Below are positions 54,879 through 63,450 of a DNA stretch of 64,000 bases, piece after piece. The stretch covers positions 186,001-250,000 of the forward strand of contig NZ_JAHQZS010000003.1 of NCBI RefSeq assembly GCF_019061145.1. Direction: 5' to 3'. The translations under genes and the position numbers were made by a program. Each line of letters opens with the position of its first letter. The first letter of the stretch is position 1. The notes beneath the pieces are model-generated. The model saw nothing but the letters and a program-made list of their open reading frames with translations. It was not told the origin of the DNA and searched no databases. The stretch is from Anianabacter salinae. Lineage in GTDB: Bacteria > Pseudomonadota > Alphaproteobacteria > Rhodobacterales > Rhodobacteraceae.

Positions 54879-56022
54879 AGTCGCGCGGGATCAGCATGTT
54901 GTCGCGTGACAGATCGCCCACGAACCGCTCTCCGCAAAGGGCCATCGAGGTGTCCAGCTCCTTGTGGATCACTTCCAGCGCGCGGGTCACGCCCGCCTCG
55001 CCCATGGCCCCCAGCCCGTAGACATAGGCACGGCCGATGTAGGTGGCGTGCGCGCCCATTGCCAGCGCCTTCAGAACGTCCTGGCCCGACCGGATGCCGC
55101 TGTCGAGATGAACCTCGATCTTGTCGCCGACCGCGTCGAGGATCTGCGGCAGCATCCGGATCGACGACAGCGCCCCGTCAAGTTGCCGCCCGCCGTGGTT
55201 CGACACCACGATGGCATCCGCACCGACGTTCAGCGCCTGTTTGGCGTCCTCGGGATCGAGGATGCCCTTGAGGATCAGCGGCCCGTCCCACCAGCTGCGG
55301 AATTCCTTGATCCGTTCCCAGTTCAGCGAGGGATCGAACGCGCCGTTCGTCCAGCTGGCCAGCGACGAGGGATCAGCGACCCCGGCGGCATGGCCGACGA
55401 TATTGCCGAAGAACCGCCGCTTGGTGCGCAGCATCTCAAGCCCCCACGGGATCTTGGTCGAGAGGTTCATCATCGAGGCGGCGGTGAACTTGGGCGGCGC
55501 GGACAGCCCGTTGCGAATGTCCTTGTGGCGCTGCCCCATGATCTGAAGATCGACCGTGATGACCAGCGCCGAGCATTTGGCATCGCTCGCCCGCGCGAAT
55601 AGCCGCTTCATGAAGTCATCGTCTTTCAGCGTGTAGACCTGAAACCAGAACGGTTTTGACGTGTGCTCCGCAACGTCCTCGATGGAACAGATCGACATGG
55701 TGGACAGGGTGTAGGGCACGCCGAATTTCTCGGCGGCGCGGGCGGCCTTGATCTCGCCGTCCGCCGATTGCATCCCCGTCAGGCCCACCGGCGCCAGGGC
55801 CACCGGCATCGCCACGTCCTGCCCGATCATCTTGCTGGCCGTGGACCGGCCCGCCATGTCCACGGCGATACGCTGGCGCAGGTACAGCTTGTCGAAGTCG
55901 GACGAATTCTCGCGGAAGGTCTGTTCCGTCCAGCTGCCCGATTCCGCGTAGTCGTAGAACATCTTGGGGACGCGGCGCTTGTAGATGCGGCGCAGGTCCT
56001 CGATCTCGGTGATGACGGGCAA
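54859..56022 (-). CDS. lldD: FMN-dependent alpha-hydroxy-acid dehydrogenase, LldD-like
   Basis: Oxidises L-lactate or similar hydroxy acids and passes electrons to quinones. 387 residues; VPKMFYDYAESGSW, ALAPVGLTGMQS, TVDLQIMGQRHKDIRNG and VVSNHGGRQLDG with the catalytic His are conserved. The start is set by a GGAGG (56030-56034) 7 nt upstream of the TTG at 56022, giving MPVITEIEDL; the GTG at 56037 would place the same GGAGG inside the gene. Single gene, convergent with the MFS gene. Confidence 0.9.
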   Translation of the reverse strand: MPVITEIEDLRRIYKRRVPKMFYDYAESGSWTEQTFRENSSDFDKLYLRQRIAVDMAGRSTASKMIGQDVAMPVALAPVGLTGMQSADGEIKAARAAEKFGVPYTLSTMSICSIEDVAEHTSKPFWFQVYTLKDDDFMKRLFARASDAKCSALVITVDLQIMGQRHKDIRNGLSAPPKFTAASMMNLSTKIPWGLEMLRTKRRFFGNIVGHAAGVADPSSLASWTNGAFDPSLNWERIKEFRSWWDGPLILKGILDPEDAKQALNVGADAIVVSNHGGRQLDGALSSIRMLPQILDAVGDKIEVHLDSGIRSGQDVLKALAMGAHATYIGRAYVYGLGAMGEAGVTRALEVIHKELDTSMALCGERFVGDLSRDNMLIPRDFMGDWL

Positions 56023-56103
56023 AGCTGGTCCTCCCACGGGCTACCGGACGGTGTTAGCCGCGCCCGGCGGTCCGCGCAACGATCACCGATGTCGCGGGAG
56101 GTG

Positions 56104-56931
56104 TCAGGTAAAGGTGACGTCCAGCGTCTCGAAGGGAGCGCCGTGGATCTCGCTGCGCCAGCGCTCGCCCGCCTGCATCTCGATCCCGTCCAGCAGCGTG
56201 CCCGTGGTAACGACATCACCCGCGCGCAGCGGCGGCTGGCTGGGGTCGGCGGCCAGCGCGTCCAGCAGGAACCGCAGCGCCTGCACCGGCCCGCCAAGGA
56301 CGTATGCGCCGCGCCCCTCGCCGATCCGGGTCTCGCCGTTCCACAACTCGCAGGTCAGCCCTGACAGCACGGCGACCGGGTCGTCGCCAAGCGCCGCCAG
56401 CGGCAGGCGCGGCCCGACATAAAGCGCGCCGTGCAGGCCAAAGGCGGCCATGCAGTCGGGCGCGACAAAACGCCAGCCGGGGTAAGGCGACATCACCACC
56501 TCGAACCCGTGCGCGGCCCAGTCGATGCAGGCCAGAAGGGCAGCATCGTCCATCGCCGCCTCGGGCGGGGCGGACAGGCCGAAGACGATCTCGGGCTCGA
56601 TGCGCGGCTCGGTCAGGCGGGGCAGGGGAACCGTCGCCGTGCCGCTGTCCGTCAGGTGCAGCGTGCTGTCCCAGATGTCGCCCCACACCGGGCCGGTGAT
56701 GTTGTACTTCTCCCAGATGGTGCGGTTGGTGAAGCCGATCTTGCGCCCCACCGGCACCTCGCCCGTGGCCAGCCGCAAGGACCGGATGCGCAAGCCGATC
56801 GCCTTGGCGTCCTCCATCGTGAAGGCGCGTTCGGTGTCCGACAGCGGCGCGATCTGCCGCTGGCTGTCGCGCGCGTCCAGCAGCGCCTCGGCCAGTTCCG
56901 CGATCCGTTCCTGTGTCATGCCGCCCGTCAT
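56104..56931 (-). CDS. 2-keto-4-pentenoate hydratase / FAH-superfamily enzyme
   Basis: A 275-residue enzyme of the hydratase/decarboxylase type used at the end of meta-cleavage pathways. GRKIGFTNRTIWEKYNITGP, EPRIEPEIVFGL (metal Glu pair) and AAFGLHGALYVG are typical. It would hydrate 2-oxopent-4-enoate or act on a related oxoacid; no other meta-cleavage genes are near. Start at 56931; a Met four codons later (56919) is a good alternative. Confidence 0.83.
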   Translation of the reverse strand: MTGGMTQERIAELAEALLDARDSQRQIAPLSDTERAFTMEDAKAIGLRIRSLRLATGEVPVGRKIGFTNRTIWEKYNITGPVWGDIWDSTLHLTDSGTATVPLPRLTEPRIEPEIVFGLSAPPEAAMDDAALLACIDWAAHGFEVVMSPYPGWRFVAPDCMAAFGLHGALYVGPRLPLAALGDDPVAVLSGLTCELWNGETRIGEGRGAYVLGGPVQALRFLLDALAADPSQPPLRAGDVVTTGTLLDGIEMQAGERWRSEIHGAPFETLDVTFT

Positions 56932-57186
56932 GTGCTGCCGCCCTTCCGGTTGCCTTTGCGCCAGTCTGTCGGTCGCATGGCGCGGTCGCAAGCGGATCGT
57001 CCGCACCGCCTGACGTGGCGGCAGGCCGGGAACATGGCGGGGCTTGGCCGATGCCTGACGAAGCGTCCGGCAAGGCGCCGCGCAACCGGGGCGCGGCGGG
57101 GGCCTGGGGCTACGATCCGGCGCGGGCTGTGCCTAGCTCTGGCTCAAGCGCCGGAAGCGGCGCCATCATTCCGAAGGAGGAACACC

Positions 57187-57732
57187 ATGACCAAGACCAC
57201 AAGCCTGATCGCAGGACTTCTTGCCGCCACCGTCTCGACCGGCGCGCTGGCACAAAGCCTGTCCACCGACACCGAAGCCGACGTTGGCGCCGATGTGGGT
57301 GCGGACGTGGGCGCCGAAGGCGTCGGCGTCGACACCGACATGACCGCACAGGGCGGCGCGGATGCGTCCGGCGAAGCCGCCACCAGCGGCATGTCCGGCA
57401 GCGGCGCGATGGACACGGAAACCCTGATCTCGGACCTCACCGCCTCCGCCGGGGCCGACGCCGCCATGGCGCTGAACGATCTGGGCGAGGACGCCTCGGT
57501 TCAGATCGTGACGATGTCGGGCCTCAACGCCGAAGCCGGCGAGCAATCCGCCGAGGTCGAACAGGCGATCGCGCAGCAGGAGGCGCAGCTTGACGCGCTT
57601 CGCAGCGAGATCGAGAGCCACCAGTCGATCGCGTCGAAGCTTGAGGCGGAAGGCTATGCTGCGGAAGACGTCGTGGCCTACGCCATCTCGGTCGAGGGCG
57701 ATGTGACCTTCGTGGTCGACGACCGGGCCTGA
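57187..57732 (+). CDS. secreted acidic protein with ADVG repeats
   Basis: A 181-residue protein: signal peptide (residues 1-23, ending ALA-QS), then an Asp/Ala/Gly-rich stretch with three ADVGADVG-type units and a GAEGVGVDTDM tail, then an acidic C-terminal half with EQAIAQQEAQLDALRSEIESHQSIASKLEAEGY, likely helical. No family recognised. The AAGGAGG ribosome site before ATG 57187 is strong, so the gene is well expressed. Convergent with trpA. Confidence 0.78.
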   Translation: MTKTTSLIAGLLAATVSTGALAQSLSTDTEADVGADVGADVGAEGVGVDTDMTAQGGADASGEAATSGMSGSGAMDTETLISDLTASAGADAAMALNDLGEDASVQIVTMSGLNAEAGEQSAEVEQAIAQQEAQLDALRSEIESHQSIASKLEAEGYAAEDVVAYAISVEGDVTFVVDDRA

Positions 57733-57760
57733 TCCTCTCCCGTCAGGCCGGGATCGGCCG

Positions 57761-57784
57761 CGCCCCGCCCAACGTGGCGGGGCG
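57761..57784. terminator. terminator hairpin between convergent genes (57187 gene and trpA)
   Basis: A 9-bp stem CGCCCCGCC/GGCGGGGCG with a 6-nt loop, then CTTTCG. It lies in the 64 bp between the two stops. Confidence 0.75.
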
Positions 57785-57796
57785 CTTTCGTCTGGA

Positions 57797-58588
57797 TCAG
57801 GCGCGGTGGGCGCCGTCCGCGAGCGAGCGCACGAAGTCCAGGATCTCGGCCACCGGCTTGCCCTGTTCGATCTGCGCCACGATGGCACTGCCGACGACCG
57901 CGCCGTCTGCGATGCCCGCGATCCCCTCGGCCGCCTCGGGTGTCTTGATGCCAAAGCCGACGATGATTGGCAGGTCGGTGGCGCGCTTGATCCGCGCGAC
58001 CTCGGGCGCGACATCGGCGGCCTGCGCCTCGGCCGAGCCGGTGATGCCGGTGATCGAGACGTAGTAGACAAAGCCGCTGGTGTTCTCGAGAACCTTTGGC
58101 AGGCGCTTGTCGTCCGTCGTGGGCGTCGCGAGACGGATGAAGTTCAGCCCCGCTTTCTGGGCCGGGATGCACAACTCGTCGTCTTCCTCGGGCGGCAGGT
58201 CGACGATGATCAGCCCGTCGATCCCTGCGGCCTTGGCGTCTGTCAGGAACCTGTCCACGCCGCGCGAATAGATCGGGTTGTAGTAGCCCATCAGCACGAT
58301 CGGCGTGGTGTCGTCGCCGCGGCGGAACTCGGCCGCCATGTCAAGTGTCTTCTGCAACGTCTGCCCGGCTTCCAGCGCGCGCTGCCCGGCAAGCTGGATC
58401 GTCGGACCGTCCGCCATCGGGTCGGTGAACGGCAGGCCCAACTCGATCACGTCGACGCCCGCGCCCGGCAGGCCCTTGATGATCTCAAGCGACGTTTCCG
58501 CGTCGGGATCGCCCGCCATGACATAGGCGACGAAGGCTTTCCTGCCCTCGGCCTTCAGCGCGGCGAATTTGGCGTCGATGCGGGTCAT
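57797..58588 (-). CDS. trpA: tryptophan synthase, alpha subunit
   Basis: Cleaves indole-3-glycerol phosphate to indole for TrpB. 263 residues; [19 protein letters not shown] holds catalytic Glu and the substrate loop, [10 protein letters not shown] the catalytic Asp, and [10 protein letters not shown] the phosphate loop. Start at 58588 is the family N-terminus ([20 protein letters not shown]). Located 8 kb from trpF-trpB, on the opposite strand; divergent from ychF. Confidence 0.96.
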   Translation of the reverse strand: MTRIDAKFAALKAEGRKAFVAYVMAGDPDAETSLEIIKGLPGAGVDVIELGLPFTDPMADGPTIQLAGQRALEAGQTLQKTLDMAAEFRRGDDTTPIVLMGYYNPIYSRGVDRFLTDAKAAGIDGLIIVDLPPEEDDELCIPAQKAGLNFIRLATPTTDDKRLPKVLENTSGFVYYVSITGITGSAEAQAADVAPEVARIKRATDLPIIVGFGIKTPEAAEGIAGIADGAVVGSAIVAQIEQGKPVAEILDFVRSLADGAHRA

Positions 58589-58733
58589 GGGCTGGCCTTT
58601 CGGGATGTGCCCGCCCGATGTGCAGAAAACGCCGGGGGAAATCAATGGTGCTCGCAGGCGGATCAGCCCTTCGCCTTGCCAGCGGGGCAGCACGGGGATA
58701 CATCGCGCCTCGTCTCAGCAATGCGAGGGTGAC

Positions 58734-59831
58734 ATGGGTTTCAAGACCGGGATCGTAGGTCTGCCGAACGTCGGCAAGTCGACGCTGTTCAATGCGCTGA
58801 CACGGACCGCCGCCGCGCAGGCGGCGAACTTTCCGTTCTGCACCATCGAGCCGAACGTCGGCGACGTCGCGGTGCCCGATCCGCGCCTGATGAAGCTGGC
58901 AGAGATCGCGAAGTCCAAGGCGATCATCCCGACGCGGATGACCTTCGTCGACATCGCGGGCCTGGTGAAGGGCGCGTCCAAGGGCGAGGGTCTTGGCAAC
59001 CAGTTCCTTGCCAACATCCGCGAATGCGACGCCATCGCCCATGTGCTGCGCTGTTTCGAGGATGGCGACGTGACCCATGTCGAAGGCCGCGTCGATCCCG
59101 TGGCCGATGCCGAAACCATCGAGACCGAGCTGATGCTGGCCGATCTGGAGTCCATCGAAAAGCGGATGCAGAACCTTGTCCGCAAGGTGCGCGGCGGCGA
59201 CAAGGAGGCGATGCTGCAAGAGCGCCTCTTGAAAGAGGCGCAGGCGGTGCTGGAGAATGGCCAGCCCGCGCGCACGGTCGAGGTGCCCGATGAGGACCGC
59301 AAGGCCTGGGGGATGCTGCAACTTCTGACGTCGAAACCGATCCTCTACGTCTGCAACGTGTCCGAGGACGAGGCGGCGTCGGGCAACGCGCATTCCGCCG
59401 CCGTCGCCGAGATGGCGTCGCGGCAGGGCGCGGCCAGCGTGGTGATTTCCGCCAAGATCGAGGAAGAGATCAGCCAGCTCGACGCCGAAGAGGCCGAGAT
59501 GTTCCTGTCCGAGCTTGGCCTGACCGAGGCGGGCCTCGACCGGCTGATCCGCGCGGGCTACGAGCTTCTTGGGTTGCAGACCTATTTCACCGTGGGTCCG
59601 AAAGAGGCCCGCGCCTGGACGATCCGGCATGGCACGCTTGCGCCACAGGCGGCGGGCGTCATTCACGGCGACTTCGAAAAGGGCTTCATCCGGGCCGAGA
59701 CCATCGGCTATGACGATTTCGTCTCGAATGGCGGCGAACAGGGCGCCAAGGACACCGGCAAGATGCGCGTCGAGGGCAAGACCTACGAGGTGAAGGACGG
59801 CGACGTCCTGCATTTCCTGTTCAACGCCTGA
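58734..59831 (+). CDS. ychF: Obg-family ATPase YchF
   Basis: Universally conserved ATPase of the Obg group, linked to translation and stress. 365 residues; P-loop GLPNVGKST (G1), DIAGLVKGASKGEGLGN (G3), a coiled-coil region and a C-terminal TGS domain from about residue 280 (LLGLQTYFTVG, GEQGAKDTGKMRVEG). Start at 58734; the open frame upstream is not coding. Confidence 0.96.
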   Translation: MGFKTGIVGLPNVGKSTLFNALTRTAAAQAANFPFCTIEPNVGDVAVPDPRLMKLAEIAKSKAIIPTRMTFVDIAGLVKGASKGEGLGNQFLANIRECDAIAHVLRCFEDGDVTHVEGRVDPVADAETIETELMLADLESIEKRMQNLVRKVRGGDKEAMLQERLLKEAQAVLENGQPARTVEVPDEDRKAWGMLQLLTSKPILYVCNVSEDEAASGNAHSAAVAEMASRQGAASVVISAKIEEEISQLDAEEAEMFLSELGLTEAGLDRLIRAGYELLGLQTYFTVGPKEARAWTIRHGTLAPQAAGVIHGDFEKGFIRAETIGYDDFVSNGGEQGAKDTGKMRVEGKTYEVKDGDVLHFLFNA

Positions 59832-59871
59832 GCCCGCGATCCTCTGCCGGACGGCGAGGGGAGAAAGCTGG

Positions 59872-60540
59872 ATGATCGACGACCCGCTTCTGTGGTTCCT
59901 GGGCCTTGGATTTCTGCTTCAGGCCACCGGGTTCTTCATGCGCGACGAGCTGGCGCTGCGCGTTCTCGTCGGGCTTGGCCTGCTGTGCCAGGCCGCCGTC
60001 GCCTGGACCCTGAGCGAGCCGAGTTTCGATCCCGGCCTGACCGCACCGGCGCTGGTCCTCGTCAATCTCGTGATGATCGCGGTCGTGGCGCGAGAACGCT
60101 CGACCCTTGGGATGTCCAAGCGCGACCAGCGCCTGTTCGAGACCTTCCGCACGCTGACCCCCGGCCAGTTCCGCCGCATCAATCGCCTTGCAAGCTGGAG
60201 CTATGTCGACGAGGCCCGCCGCGTCATCGAGGAAGGCCAGCCGAACACGCATCTGCGCTACATCGACGCCGACCGCTTCGGTCTGGAAAAGGCGGGCGAG
60301 GCGCATACCGCACGCGGGCCGGGGTTTGTCGGTGAGATCAGCCTCTTGCACGGCGGCGTCGCCAGCGCGTCGGTGACGCTGCGGCCCGGGACCCTGTTCG
60401 CGCAGTGGGACTCCGCCGCCCTCAAGAACCTGATGGCCCGCGACCCCGCGCTGGCCAACGCCCTGACCGCGCGCTTCAGCTACGACCTCGCGCAGCGCGT
60501 CGCCACCAGCATCCCGATGGACGCCGCACCCCGCGACTGA
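59872..60540 (+). CDS. membrane protein with cyclic-nucleotide-binding-like domain
   Basis: A 222-residue protein with three hydrophobic segments in the first 75 residues and then a soluble domain containing GFVGEISLLHGGVASASVTLRPG and LAQWDS-like parts, the shape of a cNMP-binding fold similar to Popeye-domain proteins. The Arg-rich phosphate site (RxR) is not obvious, so real cyclic-nucleotide binding is uncertain. 40 bp after ychF, with GGGGAGAAAG upstream. Confidence 0.65.
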   Translation: MIDDPLLWFLGLGFLLQATGFFMRDELALRVLVGLGLLCQAAVAWTLSEPSFDPGLTAPALVLVNLVMIAVVARERSTLGMSKRDQRLFETFRTLTPGQFRRINRLASWSYVDEARRVIEEGQPNTHLRYIDADRFGLEKAGEAHTARGPGFVGEISLLHGGVASASVTLRPGTLFAQWDSAALKNLMARDPALANALTARFSYDLAQRVATSIPMDAAPRD

Positions 60541-60592
60541 CCGCCCGGTTTTCTTCTTGCCCCGCCCCAGCCATGTCGCTAGACGGGCAGGC

Positions 60593-60682
60593 GGAGACGT
60601 GGCCGAGTGGTCGAAGGCGCTCCCCTGCTAAGGGAGTAGGCCCGGAAGGGTCTCGAGGGTTCGAATCCCTTCGTCTCCGCCA
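60593..60682 (+). tRNA. tRNA-Ser(GCT)
   Basis: A 90-nt class II tRNA. The acceptor stem GGAGACG (60593-60599) pairs with CGTCTCC (60672-60678), followed by discriminator G and encoded CCA. The anticodon arm CTCCC-CTGCTAA-GGGAG reads GCT (codons AGC/AGU), and there is a long variable arm TAGGCCCGGAAGGGTCTC. Intact; a likely integration site for what follows. Confidence 0.95.
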
Positions 60683-61003
60683 TTTCACGGTTTTAAGCTG
60701 TTGTATTTGATGGGTAAATCTTCTGGGCGCTTCGGTCAGCCCCTCTTGTCTGCCCCTTAATTTGTCCTGCCACCGTTGTCTTTGCGTGTCATCACCCCTG
60801 CCGGGGACGCCTATTGCCTTCCTGTTGCCTTGTCGCCGCACCTGCGTGCTGAGCATCTTCTAGGGTCGGGCAGGGGGATGGCTGGACAGCTTGGACAGCG
60901 TCCGGAGAACGCGTCCGGACAATTTTGAATTGGCACTTGGACAGCGTGGAGAGCCCGCCCCCGGACGAGCCCCCGACCCCTCGGCCTGCCCCGGCGCGGG
61001 AAC
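60683..61003. other. 320-bp stretch between tRNA-Ser and IS remnant, no gene seen
   Basis: No protein is supportable on either strand. The composition shifts to lower GC after the tRNA and contains tandem pieces such as GGACAG and TTGGACAGCGT (repeated around 60886-60945). It may be integration debris. Confidence 0.45.
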
Positions 61004-61216
61004 TGTTACGACGCCGTCGCCGAGAGCTTCTTCCAGCTGCTGAAGCGAGAGCGTATCCGGCGTCGCACCTCCCCGACCCGCGACGACGCGCGGCGAGACG
61101 TGTTCCAATACATCGAGCTGTTCTACAACGCAAAGCGCAAGCATACGAACAACGGCATGCTGTCGCCCATTGACTTCGAGATCAGGCAGCAGAAACGGAA
61201 CCAGGCAGGCATCTAG
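61004..61216 (+). pseudogene. truncated IS3-family transposase (OrfB C-terminus)
   Basis: Reading from 61004 gives CYDAVAESFFQLLKRERI, a later VFQYIELFYNAKRKHTNNG and a final MLSPIDFE, the DDE integrase C-terminal end (the Glu of the catalytic triad lies in AVAESFF) of IS3-type OrfB, ending at the stop at 61214-61216. The N-terminal 200 or more residues and OrfA are absent, and no terminal repeats are visible, so this is a dead remnant next to tRNA-Ser. Confidence 0.85.
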
Positions 61217-61358
61217 GAAACTAAGGGCACCTCATAGGTTAGCCAATTCCTAGACTTGTAGGTCGGTGTTGGTGGTCTGTTCATGAAGCCAAGCTGCCAC
61301 GCCGGACTCATGAGATGAATCTCACGCGAGATTTGTGCAACAGAGACGTTCAAACCAC

Positions 61359-61604
61359 TTAGAAAGTTAACATCATCAGTCCGCCAAACAGCAACACGGA
61401 TGAAAAAAACTCGATCAGTGATTTCTGGCAAGCGACGGAAAGCGCCACCATGCCGGCATAAATCCATGCAATGATGCCGGAGCCGATGAACACAAGGCCA
61501 GAGTGTCCCAAGGTGGTGAAGATCACACCCAACGCAATGGCTGCCGTTCCAATCAAGCTTACAACGTAGGCGAAGATGACCAATTCTGACGTCTTGACGT
61601 TCAT
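61359..61604 (-). CDS. small hypothetical membrane protein
   Basis: An 81-residue, strongly hydrophobic protein from the ATG at 61604 (MNVKTSELVIFAYVVSLIG), with about three membrane segments. A start at 61637 would add 11 residues. No family recognised. Divergent from the SulP gene and possibly part of the same module; existence is plausible, function unknown. Confidence 0.5.
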   Translation of the reverse strand: MNVKTSELVIFAYVVSLIGTAAIALGVIFTTLGHSGLVFIGSGIIAWIYAGMVALSVACQKSLIEFFSSVLLFGGLMMLTF

Positions 61605-61714
61605 GATCGAATGGTCCCCAAATAGCCGAGTTACCAAGCTGTAACAGTGCCCGTTCTGGGCTGAAAGCGCCGTCTTTCGTTTTTATCACATCCATCTGCG
61701 AAAAAATACCGCCC

Positions 61715-61736
61715 CCTGCATACCTCTGCATGCAGG
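61715..61736 (+). promoter_or_regulatory. inverted repeat upstream of sulP
   Basis: CCTGCAT (61715-61721) and ATGCAGG (61730-61736), 8 nt apart, lie 41 nt before the SulP start. It may be an operator of a LysR- or TetR-type regulator, or the start of a leader hairpin. No regulator gene is nearby in the window. Confidence 0.4.
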
Positions 61737-61776
61737 TCGTCGTGGAGGACGTCGGCCGCATGTGGAGGATAAGGAC

Positions 61777-63372
61777 ATGGCCGATCAGGCTACAGACGCG
61801 GCCCGCGATGTGGGGGCGGTTCCGAAGGATTGGCTCCCGGGTCTGATTCAGAACGCAAAATATGACATTCCTGCCGGATTCATTTTGTTCCTGATCGCGC
61901 TTCCCCTGAGTCTGGGCATCGCGATTGCATCGGGTGCGCCCCCGATTGCCGGTGTGATTACGGCCGTGATCGGTGGAATCGCAGGTTCGTTGCTGGGCGG
62001 ATCATATGTGACCATCAATGGTGCAGCGGCGGGCCTGATCGCCGTGGTGTTCGGTGCAGTGAATGGACTTGGGCTTGACCCGGCCACGGGCGATGTCGAC
62101 CTCTTGCGTGGCTTCCGCGCGGCCCTTGCTGTTGGTGTGGTGTGCGGCGTCATTCAGATCGGCATGGGTCTTCTGAAACTTGGCAAATTGACCAGCCTTT
62201 TTCCTCTGAACGTCGTTCATGGGATGCTTGCGGGCATCGGTATCATCATCATGGCCAAGCAGTTTCACCTGGCGCTTGGCGTCGAAGTGTCCGGGCACAT
62301 GATCCACACGATCGAAGCCATCCCGGAAAGCATCGCAAGCCTGGTGCCGAATGTCGCGGCCATTGGATTGGCCAGCCTCATTCTCATGATACTATGGGGT
62401 CGGCTTGGTGCAGTGGCCAAGTTCGTGCCCGCTCCGCTCGCAGTTGTAGTCATCGCGATCGCGCTGGCAGAGCTGCTGGGTGTCGAGGATGACTACCTCG
62501 TCGCGGTTCCGACCAACATCGCGGATGCCTATCTGTCGCCGGACTGGAGCCAAGTCGCGACCCCGTTGTTCTGGAAGTTCGTGATCACTTACGTCTTTGT
62601 CGCCAGTCTGGAGTCGCTGCTTACAGCCACGGCCATCGAGAAAATGGACCCATGGAAGCGTCGCGCTAACATGAACCGCGAACTGATGGGTAACGGCACC
62701 GTGAACATCATTTCGTCTTTCGTCGGTGGTTTGCCGATGATCGCGGAAGTGGTCCGCTCGTCCGCCAACATCATGAACGGTGCGCGGACCCGATGGGCAA
62801 ACCTGTTTCACGGCGTCTTTCTGGCATTGGCAGTCGTGCTGTTGCCGGTGGTTCTGAACATGATCCCGCTGGCTGCATTGGCTGGAATGCTGATGTTCAT
62901 CGGCTTCCGTCTCGCCCATCCGAAAGAGTTCGTACACGCCTACAAGACTGGCAAGGAAGAGCTTTTCTACATGGTGTTCACGGCGCTGATCGTCGCCTTC
63001 GAGGACTTGCTCGCGGGAGTGGCGGCCGGTTTTATCGTCGCCGCCATCGTGAACGCCGTGCGCGGTGTACGCAGCGTCACGGCCGATGCCGAGGTCATTG
63101 GCACGGGCGAGAAGATCACCTTGCGCCTGAGGGGTTCCCACGGGTTCCTGAACTTCCTGTCTTTGCGCGGCAAGCTGGACGAACTGCCCCAGGGCCGCGC
63201 GTTGACGTTGGACTTGTCCGGGGTCCGCTACATTGACCACACCGTGCATGAGCAGCTTCACGACTTCGAAGCGGAGTATGCCCGAGGCGGCGGCAGTGTT
63301 CATGTGGTCGGCAAAGATGAGCTGCGGCCTCTTGCCCAAAGTCCTGTCGGCGCGATGCGGGCTGTTGGCTGA
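61777..63372 (+). CDS. SulP family anion transporter
   Basis: A 531-residue inner-membrane carrier. About eleven or twelve hydrophobic segments cover residues 30-430 (PAGFILFLIALPLSLGIAIA, AAAGLIAVVFGAVNG, GGLPMIAEVVRSSANI), then a STAS-like C-terminal domain (residues 445-531, LDLSGVRYIDHTVHEQLHDF). SulP proteins carry sulfate, bicarbonate and other anions. The start at 61777 is set by GGAGG at 61764-61768 eight nt upstream; a GTG at 61762 would include it inside. Lies upstream of a NuoM-like gene. Confidence 0.88.
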   Translation: MADQATDAARDVGAVPKDWLPGLIQNAKYDIPAGFILFLIALPLSLGIAIASGAPPIAGVITAVIGGIAGSLLGGSYVTINGAAAGLIAVVFGAVNGLGLDPATGDVDLLRGFRAALAVGVVCGVIQIGMGLLKLGKLTSLFPLNVVHGMLAGIGIIIMAKQFHLALGVEVSGHMIHTIEAIPESIASLVPNVAAIGLASLILMILWGRLGAVAKFVPAPLAVVVIAIALAELLGVEDDYLVAVPTNIADAYLSPDWSQVATPLFWKFVITYVFVASLESLLTATAIEKMDPWKRRANMNRELMGNGTVNIISSFVGGLPMIAEVVRSSANIMNGARTRWANLFHGVFLALAVVLLPVVLNMIPLAALAGMLMFIGFRLAHPKEFVHAYKTGKEELFYMVFTALIVAFEDLLAGVAAGFIVAAIVNAVRGVRSVTADAEVIGTGEKITLRLRGSHGFLNFLSLRGKLDELPQGRALTLDLSGVRYIDHTVHEQLHDFEAEYARGGGSVHVVGKDELRPLAQSPVGAMRAVG

Positions 63373-63386
63373 CCTGAACGATACCA

Positions 63387-63414
63387 TGCCGCGCGCCAAC
63401 CAGGGCGCGCGGCA
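63387..63414 (+). terminator. hairpin between sulP and the NuoM-like gene
   Basis: An 11-bp stem TGCCGCGCGCC/GGCGCGCGGCA with loop AACCAG starts 14 nt after the sulP stop. There is no T run, so it may partly end or stabilise the transcript rather than fully separate the two genes. Confidence 0.55.
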
Positions 63415-63450
63415 CGTGCTGCCGGAAAATCTAGATCTATGGAGACTGTG

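Noticed and set aside
60476-60856. 126-residue minus-strand frame across tRNA-Ser
   Set aside because: Its central part is the reverse complement of the tRNA, a well-known source of false proteins.
61213-61761. 182-residue minus-strand frame upstream of sulP
   Set aside because: Overlaps the small membrane protein in a different frame, Cys/His-rich with no family pattern and no ribosome site.
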